A DNA stretch of 64,000 bases, taken from positions 1,674,001 to 1,738,000 of the forward strand of contig JAGTJL010000009.1 of assembly GCA_020746875.1 (NCBI GenBank), written 5' to 3'. Made by a program: the position numbers and the translations under genes. Each line of letters opens with the position of its first letter. Within the stretch, counting starts at the first letter, position 1. Source of the stretch: Rhexocercosporidium sp. MPI-PUGE-AT-0058. Taxonomy: Eukaryota; Ascomycota; Leotiomycetes; Helotiales. The notes beneath the pieces were generated by a model. The model was not told where the DNA came from and searched no databases. It saw only the letters and a list, made by a program, of their open reading frames with translations. This document shows positions 1-12,621 of this stretch, in pieces.

Positions 1-32
1 CTTAGCAAAGCATCTTTCATAGTTAAATTACC

Positions 33-1219
33 TCAAACCATCCCAATGGGCTTCGGCACCCAAGGACCTTCCCACATAGACCAGCCCTTACATTCGGGCG
101 ATGGATCTTTCCACACATTCCCCACCGTCATTTCATCTTCCTGTGCGTCCAGCACTTTCTCCATCTCCTCGAGTTCCGCCCTGACTTCCTCAATGCTACA
201 AAGTGGCTCCACCTCCCCATCGACGTCCACCCAATTGCCCCTTTGCCCTTTGGCAATCTTCCTATGCATACCCATCACCCACGATCGAGCATCGTTGTCC
301 GAACTCTCCATATCAATCTTCCACAGAGCCTGTAATAGAACATCCTCGTCCCACATCCCCATCTCTTCCTCAAATCCCACATAACCCTCAGCCCCTCTAT
401 CTTCAAATAGCCTCTTCAAAAATGCACCACAATCTTCCTGCCTCGTGAGCGGGGCAGGCGGTAATTTGACCCAATAGTAATCCCAGATCCAGTGGAGGGC
501 TTTCTGAGTCGCAGTGCGGAGTTTGGAGAGTGAAGGAAGTTCTTCGTGCGTTGCTTGATGCCGCAATTCGACATACGTTGCAGGTAGACCGATTGTCTTT
601 GCTATGGAGTACATGCTGAGTTTGCGGTTTTTGGTTTGGTGGCTGTCGAGGAGGCCGGTGACGAATCTGAGCTTGGGTTAGTCTGGGTTGTTGAGAGTTG
701 ATGCACGGAGTCCTGGAAGCGGTGTAGATGTTCTTTTAGAGAAGGGATATTTTGAGAGCTGTGATTTGAGAATTCTCAGACCCTATTATTTCCAATAGCT
801 CGAATAAGTCGAAGTTGGAGGAGAGGGTTTGTCGACAAAGTCACGTGTATACACTCTTCTCATCTCATCATAGACCATTCCTTCCACATCCATTCCAGCA
901 TGCATACCATCTACCGCAAAGAGAATGTATTTAATTCATTGTAAACTCACCTGCAAAACGCCGCTGCATATGCAGCCCTCACACAATACGTCGCATTCCC
1001 GTTCACATCATTCAAGACCGCTGCCGTCAAAATCGCCGTACTCTCCACTAAATGCGGACAGTTTCCCCTCTGCATCCACACCGACACCTTAGCGACCGCA
1101 TGTCTGCGCTCTGAATCCCCGACTTTCCTCCCTGGGTTCGTCAAATTCGGGTAGAGATTTTCGCGGATGGAAAGGAGCTCGCGCGCGTTGCGCCAGGGGG
1201 TTATGACGTATTGTACCAT
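33..1219 (-). CDS. LAS1: Las1 family pre-rRNA (ITS2) endonuclease, two exons
   Basis: Las1 is the HEPN nuclease which, with the Grc3 polynucleotide kinase, cuts ITS2 during 60S ribosome maturation in the nucleus. Coding exons are 1219..951 and 666..33 on minus; the joined frame encodes 300 residues. The splice (GTGAGT donor, CAG acceptor) reads continuously as ...[13 protein letters not shown]..., a typical Las1 passage. The N-terminus has the family's PWRNARELL motif. The HEPN catalytic signature RHQATH lies at about residues 125-130, followed by EELPSL and WIWDYYW. The C-terminus ends in [11 protein letters not shown], which matches the tail I associate with filamentous-fungal Las1. The 284-nt intron is long for this locus. 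At 300 residues the protein is shorter than many homologues, mainly in the middle and C-terminal linker. Family assignment is firm; the exact intron is inferred from splice sites and reading-frame continuity. Confidence 0.9.
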
Positions 1220-1676
1220 GTTTGTAATGTTAGGAGAGAAAATTTCTGGATTAGGGCGAGTTGATGGCGAGAGTGAAATAGGAAGTGTTTTTGGGACTCG
1301 TGATCCTGATGCTGGTTTTCAGATTTGGGTTTGATGCCAAGCTTTGGGGCTCTGCGGACGCTAGTGGAAGCGAGGAAACTCTAAATGAGGTCAGTGGTTC
1401 CTCGCCTCGGTCTCACGAGTAAGTGGAATGGACAGATTAGACCTTTCGTTTTTGAAGCAAGGTGGTGCAGATCAGTTCACGCAAGGGAGATTGGGAATTG
1501 TTTTTTGGTAAGATGTGTTTGATTCTCGTCGTGTACATATATATGTACCACATATTCTCCTCGCTTCTATTGGGAGGCAGTTTTTACGCACGCCGGCGAA
1601 GCCTACTCCTATTTCCTGGGTACTCCTTGCCCTAGACTCCACGCTAAATCAAATAATTCAAAAGTGTCTAAATCTT
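1220..1676. other. Intergenic: LAS1 promoter side and 3' flank of the next gene
   Basis: This stretch separates the LAS1 start from the stop codon of the upstream minus-strand gene. Both genes run the same way, so it should hold the terminator of one and the promoter of the other. Short open frames here show no recognisable protein. No obvious TATA box or repeat was seen. Confidence 0.5.
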
Positions 1677-2861
1677 CTAAAGCCACCCTGGGCCACCGTA
1701 TCCGTGAGATGCAAAGTTCGTCTGGGTTTGGACGACGTGTTGCTGAGGCACTGCGACGACAGCAGGTTGCTCCTTCACAGGAGCTTCGTCGTCATCCTCT
1801 CCCTCACCATCCTGCTCGTCATCATCCTCATCGTCTTCGTCATCACTAGGCGGTGGGTTCCATGTCTCCTCGAGCTTCAAGCCCTTTCCAGTAGACTCAA
1901 CCTTGCCGTAACCAGTTCCGAGAAAGCCCGTCATCATCATGGCTCGATAGCTGTCCAGCTCAGGATTTGATGAAGGTGTCTTGGTCACTTCCGGGGCATC
2001 GTAGAGGCCCATACCAATGAGCTCCTCACCATCTGAGTCTGGCTCCGATAGTGGATGGTATGGGATGGAGTCTTCGGCGGGAAAGCTGGGTTCAGGGTGT
2101 TGAATAGGGAGGAAGTTCTCGGGTGTAGGTGGCGCCGTCGAGGAGTTCTCGAAGCCGTTGGTAGCAAAATTGTTCCAATCGAAGTGAGAGTACATAGTTG
2201 GGTCGGTGTTTTCCGATGATTGTGGTACAAAGTTATGTGATGATTGTTCTTGGAACTGCTGGTGTTCTTGTTGGTGGATAGGATAGGAGGAATTCGAATG
2301 GACTGGCACTTGTTCTTGATACAAGTATTGTGGCTGCTCGTAGCCATTGAATGGCATTGATAATGGAGAAAAGGTCGAACTTGGTGACCCATATCCGGAG
2401 TAGACAGCATGGCTGGTGGGGAGATCGAACATCTGGAACTGGTTGGCATCGTAATGCGGAGCTTGATATGTTGATTGGTATTGTTGTTGAGGGGTGAGAT
2501 GAGAAGCCGGATGCCAGCTGACAGGTCGAGCCGATCTAGAGGGTACTTGTAGGCCATCGTTTGACACAAATCCTCCGCTCGCCATTGCATTCTGCTGCTC
2601 TAGCATAGCAAGTCTTCGGCGGTACGCCCCATCACTCATAACAGTCCTCCGTCTTCCCAATCCTACTGATCCTCTGGGGCTATTGCTGGCACTGTTGGGC
2701 TTCACTATACGCATTGACCCGCCTGCCTTCTGTCCATTCGATCCGCGAGAATACCGAGTGAGGTTTGATGTTGCCATCTGTTTCGAGACATCATCCAGCA
2801 ACATCTCGACTGTGGTATATCCCAGGGGATTCCCCTCCCATGTTCCTGTATTCATCATCAT
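1677..2861 (-). CDS. Hypothetical low-complexity acidic protein
   Basis: A single open frame encodes 394 residues from the ATG at 2861, which begins a run of three Met codons (MMMNTGTWEGNPLGY). The frame stays open further upstream but without an earlier ATG, so 2861 is the most upstream usable start. The first 120 residues look most protein-like, with a helical stretch VEMLLDDVSKQM and a basic segment GRRRTVMSDGAYRRRLAMLEQ. The middle is rich in Gln, Pro, Ser and Tyr. Near the C-terminus is a strongly acidic run (DDEDDEDDDEQDGEGEDDDE). No catalytic motif, signal peptide or membrane segment is visible. The composition fits a disordered nuclear or regulatory protein, but that is inference and I do not recognise the family. 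Confidence 0.7.
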   Translation of the reverse strand: MMMNTGTWEGNPLGYTTVEMLLDDVSKQMATSNLTRYSRGSNGQKAGGSMRIVKPNSASNSPRGSVGLGRRRTVMSDGAYRRRLAMLEQQNAMASGGFVSNDGLQVPSRSARPVSWHPASHLTPQQQYQSTYQAPHYDANQFQMFDLPTSHAVYSGYGSPSSTFSPLSMPFNGYEQPQYLYQEQVPVHSNSSYPIHQQEHQQFQEQSSHNFVPQSSENTDPTMYSHFDWNNFATNGFENSSTAPPTPENFLPIQHPEPSFPAEDSIPYHPLSEPDSDGEELIGMGLYDAPEVTKTPSSNPELDSYRAMMMTGFLGTGYGKVESTGKGLKLEETWNPPPSDDEDDEDDDEQDGEGEDDDEAPVKEQPAVVAVPQQHVVQTQTNFASHGYGGPGWL

Positions 2862-5800
2862 GAAGGTGTAGAGTGCGGTGGTGGTGGTGATGGTGCGAAG
2901 AGTTGAGATGAAGAAGACAAGAAAAATGTGATTGTCCACTGGACATCATTCATGATAAGTAGATCATAGTCTAGGGGAAGGGGCTGAAGTGGTGCGTGGT
3001 CTAATGGGAAATAGAAAGGGCCTTCTCCATATCAAAGAAAGCTAGACAGCGGGAAGTACAAATATGGACGCTACCCCCTTGCAAGTGACTTAAAGTTCCG
3101 GTATGTCGTCTGTGTCATCTGGCTGATGATGGATCATGGATCCCACGAACCAGCAGGGGGGGATGGGGGAGGTGCTCTGGAGAATCCGCCTTCGGGTCTG
3201 AGCTTTGTTCTGGGGGGATGGATTATGGATGGCGAGGCATGGCAAGGCATGGATGGCATGGCTTTGTTGGCGGTACGAAGTAAAAGCAGAAATAAGTGGC
3301 AGGTCCCAGCTTCAAACAGAGAATGGGCCCCAGGACGGCAGCTTGCAACATGCAAGTTCAGAGGCCAAGCGCCACATCCCGCGGCTGGATGCGTGGATGC
3401 GTTGGTAGGGATGGTAGGGTGGAAGGGGTAGAGTAAGGAACTGTAGAGTGTAAGGTTGGTTGGCCAGGCTGTTGTAAGGGGAAAGGGAAGAAAGGGAAGG
3501 ATGGGCGAAGGCGGCGCACCATGTACAAAGAGGGCACAGGTGTGCGACGATCAAGCGGACTGTGTCAGTACTAGAGGAAGAGGCGGAACACGATAGCGCA
3601 AGTGGTGTATTCGGTGCTCGGAGCTTGTTTCGCAGGTAAATTGAAGCGGATTGGACAGATTGGACAGATTGGACGGAATAGATTGGCCAGCCGTGACTTT
3701 GATGACTTCGAGTGGCGGTCAGACGGAAGCGTATAACGTGGCCCTATCATACCCTGTGCTCTCTGTTCCTCAGCCCACACCCTCCCACACGGCGCAACTT
3801 TCTTTCAAGCCTGGTCTGGTCCGGTCAGTCAGACATGCACTAAAGTCTTGTCGTGGACCAGGGCGAACCAGTTGTGTTTCCGCTGTTTGCAACCTTCCCC
3901 CTACTCCTTTCTTACCGACCGAACAATGAAATCGTTCAACTGGGCTCGGAGAACCAGGAGCTGGTTTGCAGGGCTGCTGTGGTGAACAACAAAGCTGAAC
4001 CAAAATTAAGACAAATTGCTTGCAAATACCAGACAGTTTTTCCATTCCATTCCTAACGGCGCCAAATATCCACATCCTGGATTCCTAGGAGCAAATCGTG
4101 TCCCGGATTGGCAAGTCCATGGATCGTCAAGGAAGAATTTCAAGTCTCGCTTGCGGATGGGAATGTAGCTGGGGGGCCATGCTGAATCTAGCTGCATGCC
4201 GGTCACCACTTCACCAGGAAAAAGCACGACTCGGGTCGCATATCTCACATATCCCACTTGGTTGAGATTGGACGCCTCCGGCCCATGCCCTCAAGTGGGA
4301 TGGAATATCGGCTAGTCAAGGTTTGGATCCTGACAGCGGTGGGGAAGTATACTAGTAATACTGGGCCCGACCTTCGTGGTTCTGGCTGCTCTGGCATAAT
4401 TTACTTCTACTAAGTCCAGCCCAGCTTAGTACTGTAGGAAAGGGAGTTGAAAATCGAGTAGTTCTCTAGTTCGAGATTACAGCTAGAGTAGCCTAGCCAG
4501 GCTCCTTCAACTCCCGGAAAGAAGCCAGCTGGAAAATCTGCCTACGATGACGCTAAGCAGGTCAGACGAGACAAGCTTGCAGTCAGTAGATACTCCGTAG
4601 AATACAGTGCACTCCCCCTCGTACGAACACTTGGAGATCTTAGCTCCAGGAATAGTAACACAATCTTGTTTCTGATATCACTTCTTTGTGGTAAGTGACC
4701 GACCACTCCAGCCAGTCAAGTGGCCAGCACCGTCCAGTTAATGCCGGCAAAATGTGAAGTGACTTTTGGTGTGCATCTCCCTGCCCAAACACAAGCAGCG
4801 GCAACCCCGTTACGGTTCATGGTAAATCAGCATGAACCCGTGAGGCACAAAAGGGTTGCAATTAAGGCCGGGCCACGGCAAGCAAAGCAGATCGCATGGT
4901 GGGCTCTTCCTGCTCCGCTTCACTCCACTCCACTCCAACCGCCGCTGCCCTGTACGCATGGTAAGCGTGTGTGATCCAGGTCCCTATCGAAATGGCGAGT
5001 GGCTGCGGAAGGATGTGGGTGGCAGATGGATACCGTTTTGGACCCCTGCTCAGAACGACCCTGAGGCTTCGTTTGGTCTTTGAAGCCAAACGAAAAGGCG
5101 CGGCGGGCCATGGGGTTGCACTGTTGCAGATGAATTAATTATCGGTCCATACCCCATCATCAACAAGCAGGAGCAAAAAGCAAAAGGTCGAAGCCAAAAA
5201 GATCCCTGCTTTTCAAAGGGAGTGCATCGCATCGTGACAATCGCGTCGTGGCCAGGATGCTGCCGCCTGTTACTTTACCGCAGACATCGAGTCATACGTC
5301 GCAGAGATTCCTGGTCAAGGCAAAAAGCACAAAAGGATTGTTGGTTTGAACTTTCCCGTACGGAAGTGTGATCTTACTTTTCTATCTCGGATTATTTGCT
5401 GATATGATTGCTGCCAAGCTGACGGAGTTCAGGCTTTTCGCCACCAAGTTAATACTAGCGGCATCGCTCAGAAACGAGATCGATGAAGCGGCCATTTTAT
5501 TGCCAACTTCTCAAGCATGCAGAAGATCAGAGCCCACCGTCTGATGATTTGAAGATTTCTCGTCGTCGGATTCGCGGTACTAGGTAAGCTTAGGGCAGGA
5601 CCAAACCTTTAACCCCACATCTCGTGCTCCCTGGAAACAATCTGAGCTTGGGTCTGCATGGGGCTTTTGACAAACAGGGGGCTCTTCCTCTTGGGCAGAC
5701 ATTACTGCCTTTGTAGGCTTAAAGCTAAGCTATGAGAGCGGGTCGAGCAGTCAGCCTGGGATGTGATGACGCGCCATCCAAAAGCCATCGGTGTGCGGTT

Positions 5801-8800
5801 CGTTGCCGCAGATAATCCACAGCTGCAGAGACGAGTCGAATCGCTCACTCCCTAGACCACTTGGACCCAGGTTACCGGCACGGTGCAGCTCCTTTTGATA
5901 CCCTACGTACAAGCACTTAATTGGTTGTGAGATCATGTTTTCAAGGACCGGAAGTTAGAGGCGTTTGGTGACTGACCAGCCATCAGCTAACTTCGGAGCA
6001 GCCAAGGAGGTGATATTGGTGACGATCTCAGGGATCGATATGCGCTGCTCTTCTCGCTCCGCAGTTTTCATGACTGGCGCTGGTGGCATGGCATGAGAGA
6101 GGGGGGAAGTCCAAGACCCCCTGCCCTGTGTAGAAGAAAAGATTAAGAAAAGAAAGCCGTCACGGAATCGAATTCAGATCTGTAAGCCGTGCTATTCGCA
6201 ACACGAAATCGGAAATCGTAGAGTTTTTGCATGGGCCGACTGTTGCCAGCCAATGGGCTGCTCGACACTGTATCATAATGTCCGAATAAATTGGGTCTCA
6301 CTTTGGCCCTGTGCAACAAGAAACATGGCGCAGAGTCGTAGTCAGTCAGGGAGGCCTGTAAATAATGCCCCTTCGGGTAGAGGGGCTCCGTAACAAAACG
6401 AAAACAATCTGATCGTCACCAAAAGGGGCTCGAGGCACGACACCTCGTGGTTTCTTCGGTGTCGAAGGAATCTCGAAGTCTATCCGAGGAAAGATCCCTG
6501 TGCAATGTGCAAGGCTGGGGAGGGAAGACCGCCAGCCCACGTTGCAGATGTAGAGGGAGACAAGAGTAATGGAGCGCTAAGCAGGCTTCGGTATAGCTGC
6601 TGCATCAAGAAATAAATTATCACCTCTCCCCTGCTTGTCTTTTGATTCCTTGCCTTCTTACCCCAGCCAACGGGTCAAGGCCAAGACGTCTGAGGCGGAA
6701 GCACGGACTCAACCCTTTTTCTGGAAATCCGTTGTTGGATGGCTCGATATGCTCAGCCTGATATAGACAACCTCGGGTCCAGCAAGGCAAAGTGCGAGAG
6801 TGCCTGTCCTGTGTTCTGTGTGTCTGAATTGTACAGCAAGTAATGCAATGCAATGCAATGCAGCTGACCGACGGCGGAGTTTTGCAGGAAGACGAGGCAC
6901 GGCAAACAGAACTCGCAAGCAACGCAACTGCTTTGTCTAGAGTCTGACAGCGCAAGCGTGCTTCCAGCCTGCCTTTCATGCCTCTTCCATTCAGCCAGTG
7001 TTGGTGTCATCCTATAGAGGTGGTGGAAACAGGCAGGAGACGGGGACCGATGCTCTGGCGGTCAGTCGGTTCCAAATAAGTAATATATGGGGTGCCTTCT
7101 AATTATTGGATCGGAAATGATGTGCATCAGGGCGGTACGCAAGGTCCAACCTTGACATCTTGCTTTGCTGAACAGTGAGCGACTTGAGTATGGTGGCGTA
7201 TTTCAAGGGCACCAGCCCGTCGTGTGCTGTTGAAACCTTCACAAGGCATCCTTATCCTCGAGGCAGCCGGTTATCAGCCACGAACGCCGTAGCTGCGTCG
7301 TCGCAGACATGCTTCAAGGATCTTCTTGCGGGCAATTCCTTTCTGCAGGGCTCGACACACAACCATGACAACCCAGCTTCGAGGCTTAAGCCCGGAAAGT
7401 ACTTTGTACCACTGATTATCACCGCCGATCTCACATTCATCTAAATTGTAACCGCTGCTCTCCATGCCAACCTCAATCTTGAATTCGGAGCCGACTTGAT
7501 GAGACGTGCAACCGTGCAAATGTGCAGATGGACTCATAGTATAGCGCCTGTGAGACAACGCCTGCCTGACCGGCCAGTACGTTTTGCATCAGTACAGTAC
7601 ATGCGGTGGACCAATGTGACAAGATGGAAGCCTCGATTAATCGCCCAACTGGTAGTGCATTTTATGGATATCCAATAGCCACCGCTGATAATATAAGACC
7701 AATCGTTCCTGGTGATCCCATCACAACCTGGAAATGAAGGTGAATCGCGGAACAGCTCGACGCAGACCTTACCAGGAAGGCAGCCTTTGTTGAAAGCGTT
7801 CCGCGTTTGGAAGGCAACAGACATGTCGGCAACAAGACCATGATCCAGGAGGCTTGAATCATATCGTAAGCCATGTATCGGCAGGAAAGAGTAATAAGAC
7901 CCAATGTAGTATCCGAGTTCGCAACTGCTCCGTGGGTCTCCGGACGTGGGAGAGGATTATGCCATACCATGCGGGACCATTCAACAAAATTGAAAGAAAA
8001 ATTCCTGCAGTCAGAAGGGAAGAATCCTGCCACATGAACAACACCCCTCCCAACTAACACGGTAGCCCGCAGCTGAATCAAGCCTCCTTGCGAGCAGTTA
8101 CATGGGGTGGCAACTTGCAAAATTGCAGAAATCGATACTGTCCTCTACTTCGCAGCAGTAGTACAAGCCCGTTACTTCGTAGGTTTGTACTTAATTTTGA
8201 AGCCCAGCAGACGAGGACTATTGATGGAACACGCCAGATCTTGTTCCACTACTTTCAATTTCAAACCCCCAGGTCCAGGAGACTGGCGTGGGTAAGTGAT
8301 CGGTCTTAGAAGGCGATTTGTTCGGCCTAGATCCTTGCTGATCAGATGTGAGAAACGACCGATGGAAGATGGAAGTTTCTTTGGCTTGTCAGCTAGCCTG
8401 TTGGACCCAAACTTAAACCCCCCCAGTTAAATAGTGTAATTGCACTACTGTACAGTCCTGTAACGCGCATCCTTTGGGGGGAATGCCTCTTGGTACCTGG
8501 CTTATGATGCAATCATCCGCGATACCTGACCTCGGCCATGGGCATTTAGGGTATGTTGAGTTCAACTGCTCGAGTACGAGGACGAAAGTTTCAATTTGCC
8601 TAGACTTTAACGCTGGCTGGGTAGCGACCAGCATCAAACAGTGCAACATTGGCACAGAAGATTTGGCCGGTGCGGCACAGGTCGGTAGTTCTAGTTACGA
8701 GGTGAGGCTTTCGCTATTCAGAGAGATTGTGTGTCTGAGAAACGGTGGCTCCAAGGCAAAATTTGCGTGGTTGTGGATCTTCACGATCTCTCATCAATCG

Positions 8801-10528
8801 GAATAATCGGAGGGGATGGATGCGAGATGGACAGCACAACCGTTAAGAAGGCACTTCCTTGACGTACGACAAGCTCGACAAATCATGCTGCGGACACATT
8901 CCTTCTGTAGCTGGCACGAAGTTCCCACATTGATTTGGAACTCAGCCACGGGAATGCGCAACCTCCAAGACCCATGCTAGCCATGCTCACCACGACGAGT
9001 CAGCCAAGTAACAGAAAAGGCATCGAGAGCTGCTCGCCAAAAGCAAAGTTCAATATCAGTTGCCGAGGAGCCAAGCTTGTTGTTGTCCTCTGTAGTGGTG
9101 GTGTCTGGAGCTGGGGCTGGGGCTGCTCTGGCCTCATATGCAAGCTTATGAACCCGCCATACCGCTGGCGCCCTCGGGGGGGGAACCCAGACGAAGGTGG
9201 TCACTGCTACCACTGTAACTACTGCAGTTTGGTGGACGGACCGCTGGCCTGTCTGACGCCTGCGATATGGATGATTGAGTGGAACGAAGGGCCAAAGTGG
9301 CCAGAAGCAAGCAAGCAGTTGTCGTCACATCGACAACCATGCTGGGGGAGGACCATGCGGATGGATGGAGAATAGCCTCACCCTTCCGTCAACTCCAAGT
9401 CTCCAACGGCGCATTCCGATACGATAGGTGGGTGGTCTGGAGGTGCCGGGCTTGGGCGCTTGAACTCGGTCGGCGCTCAAGGCGGTCTGGAATTTCACAA
9501 CTCCCTCAGCCCACACACACACACACTCGCTCTCTCTCCCTCTCTCTTCGTAGCCCAGCCCAGTTGATCCAGTTGAATCCACTTACTCTGCAGAAGGTTG
9601 GATTGGATTGATGGTCGAGGGTGTCTTCGTGTCTTAGTCGCCGTCGGTTGGGGAGACCGTATGCTTGCAGGCTTGCAGCACGCAGCAGGACGGACAGGGC
9701 AGGGAGGGCATGGCTCTCCTGATGACGAGTGCTCTCGCTGCCACTGCCGCTGCCGCTGGGATGCAACTCTTGGTACGCCATTTAAGAGAGTTCTTCTTTT
9801 CTTTTCCTGCTCAGCAAGCCAGGCGGAGCGGAGCAGAGTAGAGCAGGCAAGACCGACGGGAGTCACCAACCGCGAGGTGGTGCATCTTTTTCTCGGTTCG
9901 ATGTCAATAATAATACCACCGTATCAACTCGTATTTCTCCATCCGTCCGTCCATGCTTCTCCTGGCTGGCCTCGGCCGGCCTCACTCAGGGCGCTACCTG
10001 GGTATGGCTGCGTGAGACCGTGACATCTCGCCTCCGTATGTCATGTCATGTAGCATTCTGGTATGATCTGATGTCAAGTGGTCGTCTACTTCTAACACGG
10101 CGAACTCTGTCTGGTTCGACTTGGACTGGCAACGAGCTACAATCTTCCTTCGTACTCCACCTCCATCTTCATCCGTCGTTCCAACAGTTCCAAGCCCTGT
10201 TTTGGTTTCGCCTCTCCATCCCCTTTCCCATGTCCTCCTCTCCGTTCCCATATCTAAGATCTGAGATCTCATCCTCACCGAGGGGTGGTATCGAATCCGG
10301 AAAGTGGGATGTAAAAGGGGTAGCTCTTTATCGATAAGCGGCGGGGCGGGGTGTTGAAGCCTCAAGATATCTAAGGGGGGATGGGTGTTGTGGACAAGGT
10401 GCTCAAGACGTAACAATTCTGCCAGATGAATCAGCTACTTGCATTGCAGCAAAATGAATTGAAGTTCCTTTGCAAGAAATCCGATGCGATTGTCATGCTG
10501 GTGTCCGAACCCTTGGTAGGTTGGATGA
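2862..10528. other. Long gene-poor tract (about 7.6 kb)
   Basis: No open frame here resembles a conserved protein, and none joins to a neighbour through convincing splice sites. Those present are short, overlap on both strands and have skewed composition. Simple features seen are a GATTGGACA-type repeat near 3650-3676, CATGGATGG-like repeats near 3220-3260, a TGCAA run near 6844-6862, and a CA/CT-rich block at 9510-9545. It may hold long 5' leaders or non-coding RNA, but nothing in the sequence proves this. The 3' part probably includes the promoter and first exon of the NAD kinase gene. Confidence 0.5.
9510..9548. repeat. CA then CT microsatellite
   Basis: A run of CA dinucleotides passes directly into a CT-rich tract. 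It lies in the gene-poor region upstream of the NAD kinase gene and has no evident coding role. Confidence 0.8.
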
Positions 10529-10675
10529 CAGTGCAGTGCAGATAAACGACCGCAAAGAGTGCCTGGTGATGCGGCCGCAGAGACGTCAGTGACAGCCGAT
10601 GAGCTTCGAGCTTTGAGCTTGAGGAACAAGCAACAAAACTCCTCGGTAGACAACGAAAGTGATACAATCGCATCA

Positions 10676-12621
10676 ATGAAGCCATCTTCCTCCCCTCCCC
10701 ACATCAACCTACCAGAGCGCCCTCAGTATGATGGGACAGGCCCTTTCAATCCGCCTGAGGATGTGGTGTCAAGCGCAGTAAGTTGCTGGGACTCGAGCCT
10801 CGAGGGCAAACACATCTCGCCCTTTCTACAAGACAAGCTAAGCAACGACTAATTCTTCAATCGACAGAGTGATACTGAATATCAGCATGCTTTGGAGGTA
10901 AGTTTAATCCAAATGATGGTCCATCTCAATGTGCAATTGCTAACTGCAACCGAAAGGTAATATTCGACCCTCAGAACTCGCACCGGCGCAAGAGCTCAAT
11001 CGTCACCACCGAAAACCCTGCCAGCATGTTCCAAAGACGGCAGAATACTGAATGCTTTGTCCATACGCTACTCGAGAGTCAAAGGAAGCATGGTGGCTCG
11101 CACAGTGGAGCTCTGGATGGAATCGCAGAGACTTTGGAGAATAAGCGCATAGACAGTGGTACTGGCACCACCAACGACGATAGTCCTGTCGAGCCCAAAG
11201 GTGGCAATAAAACAGAAAACGAGAAGGACTTGGGACAAGAAGACGAGAAGGCATGGAAGAAAAGAATCGAGGCGAGCCAATTGCATGGAGATAAGATGGA
11301 GGTTGCTACCAGCGAGGACCCGAATGCGCTGCATAGCCGACTTCTCACGAAGAAGCAGTTATCCGATATGGCATGGGGAGTGAGAGAATTGAGTAAGCGT
11401 TTAGGAAGTATTCGATTGAAGCTCAAGGTCAGAACGGTGTTCCTACTCACGAAAGCACACGATGAAACTCTGATTGGTAATACAAGAGAAGTGGTCAAGT
11501 GGTTGTTGAGTCCAGAGCGAGAGGTCAAGTATACCGTTTGGGTGGAAGACAATCTGCGGGACAACAAAAAGTTCAATTCCAAAGGTTTGATGAAGGAGAT
11601 GGAAGAAGAATATGCTGCCAAGAGTGAAGATACTGCGAAGTTGGAGAAGCGGTTACGATACTGGACGAACGAGATATGCAGGACAAGACCACATACTTTC
11701 GATTTTGTAGTTACCCTGGGAGGGGATGGAACGGTCCTCTATGCCAGTTGGCTGTTCCAACGGATTGTACCTCCAGTCCTAAGTTTTGCCCTTGGTAGTT
11801 TGGGATTCTTAACGAAGTTCGACTACGAAGAATATCCAGAGCACTTGACGAAAGCGTTCAAAGACGGGGTCACAATTAGTCTAAGGCTGAGATTCGAAGG
11901 CACGGTCATGAGGAGCCAGAAACCGAACAGGTCAAAAGTCGAGAATGGAGAAGGGGAAGCAGGATCCTCAGCTAGTACTCCCGACGCGGAGGAGGAGGAA
12001 TCAATTGAGACAAGGGATCTAGTGGAAGAATTAGTCGGCGAGGAGAAGGGAGACGAAAGAACACACCGACCTGACGGCACCTACGAGATCTTGAACGACA
12101 TTGTAGTTGACCGAGGGCCAAATCCAAGTAAGCATTTCTCATTGTGAGAAAGTCATCTGAAGCTAATTAATGCAGCAATGTCCTCAACCGAGATCTTTGG
12201 CGACGACGAGCATTTCACATCCGTGCAAGCAGACGGCGTCTGTGTTGCCACACCCACCGGATCCACAGCCTACAATCTGGCAGCTGGTGGATCTCTCTGC
12301 CACCCCGAGAACCCCGTCATCCTTGTAACAGCAATCTGCGCACACACGCTCTCCTTCCGGCCCATCATCCTCCCTGATACCATCGTTCTCCGCATAGGCG
12401 TTCCCTATGACGCCAGGACCAGCAGCTGGGCTAGTTTCGACGGCAGGGAGAGAGTCGAGTTGAGACCGGGGGATTATGTAACGATTAGTGCTAGTCGGTA
12501 TCCATTTGCAAATGTCATGCCGCAAGGGAGGAGATCTGAGGATTGGGTTAATAGCATTAGTGGCAAGTTGGGGTGGAATACAAGACAGAGGCAGAAGAGT
12601 TATAACGAATGGTCGAAATAG
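10676..12621 (+). CDS. NAD kinase (ATP-NAD kinase), four visible exons, 5' end uncertain
   Basis: The enzyme phosphorylates NAD(H) to NADP(H). Visible exons are 10676..10777, 10868..10897, 10957..12127 and 12176..12621, giving 582 residues from the first in-frame ATG. The second exon is only 30 nt (SDTEYQHALE) in phase 0. Family marks are the GGDGT nucleotide-binding motif at about residues 299-303, SLGFLTKFDYEEY, LNDIVVDRGPNP, the TPTGSTAYNLAAGGS glycine-rich loop and FDGRERVELRPGDYV. The last junction restores P-T-M-S-S-T-E-I-F exactly as the family requires. The frame stays open upstream of 10676 back to a stop at 10526-10528 and reads TADELRALSLRN there. That looks protein-like but has no ATG, so a further 5' exon probably exists upstream. 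An acidic, low-complexity insert at roughly 12000-12060 interrupts the catalytic domain. Confidence 0.9.

Noticed and set aside
1985..2590. Minus-strand 201-residue frame overlapping the hypothetical protein
   Set aside because: Alternate frame of the same Gln/Pro/Ser-rich coding region, rich in Ser/Thr/His and Asn without structure.
2862..2939. N-terminal extension of the hypothetical protein to 2939
   Set aside because: The upstream codon at 2939 is GTG, not ATG, and the extension is hydrophobic/Thr-rich leader-like sequence. The ATG at 2861 is the first usable start.
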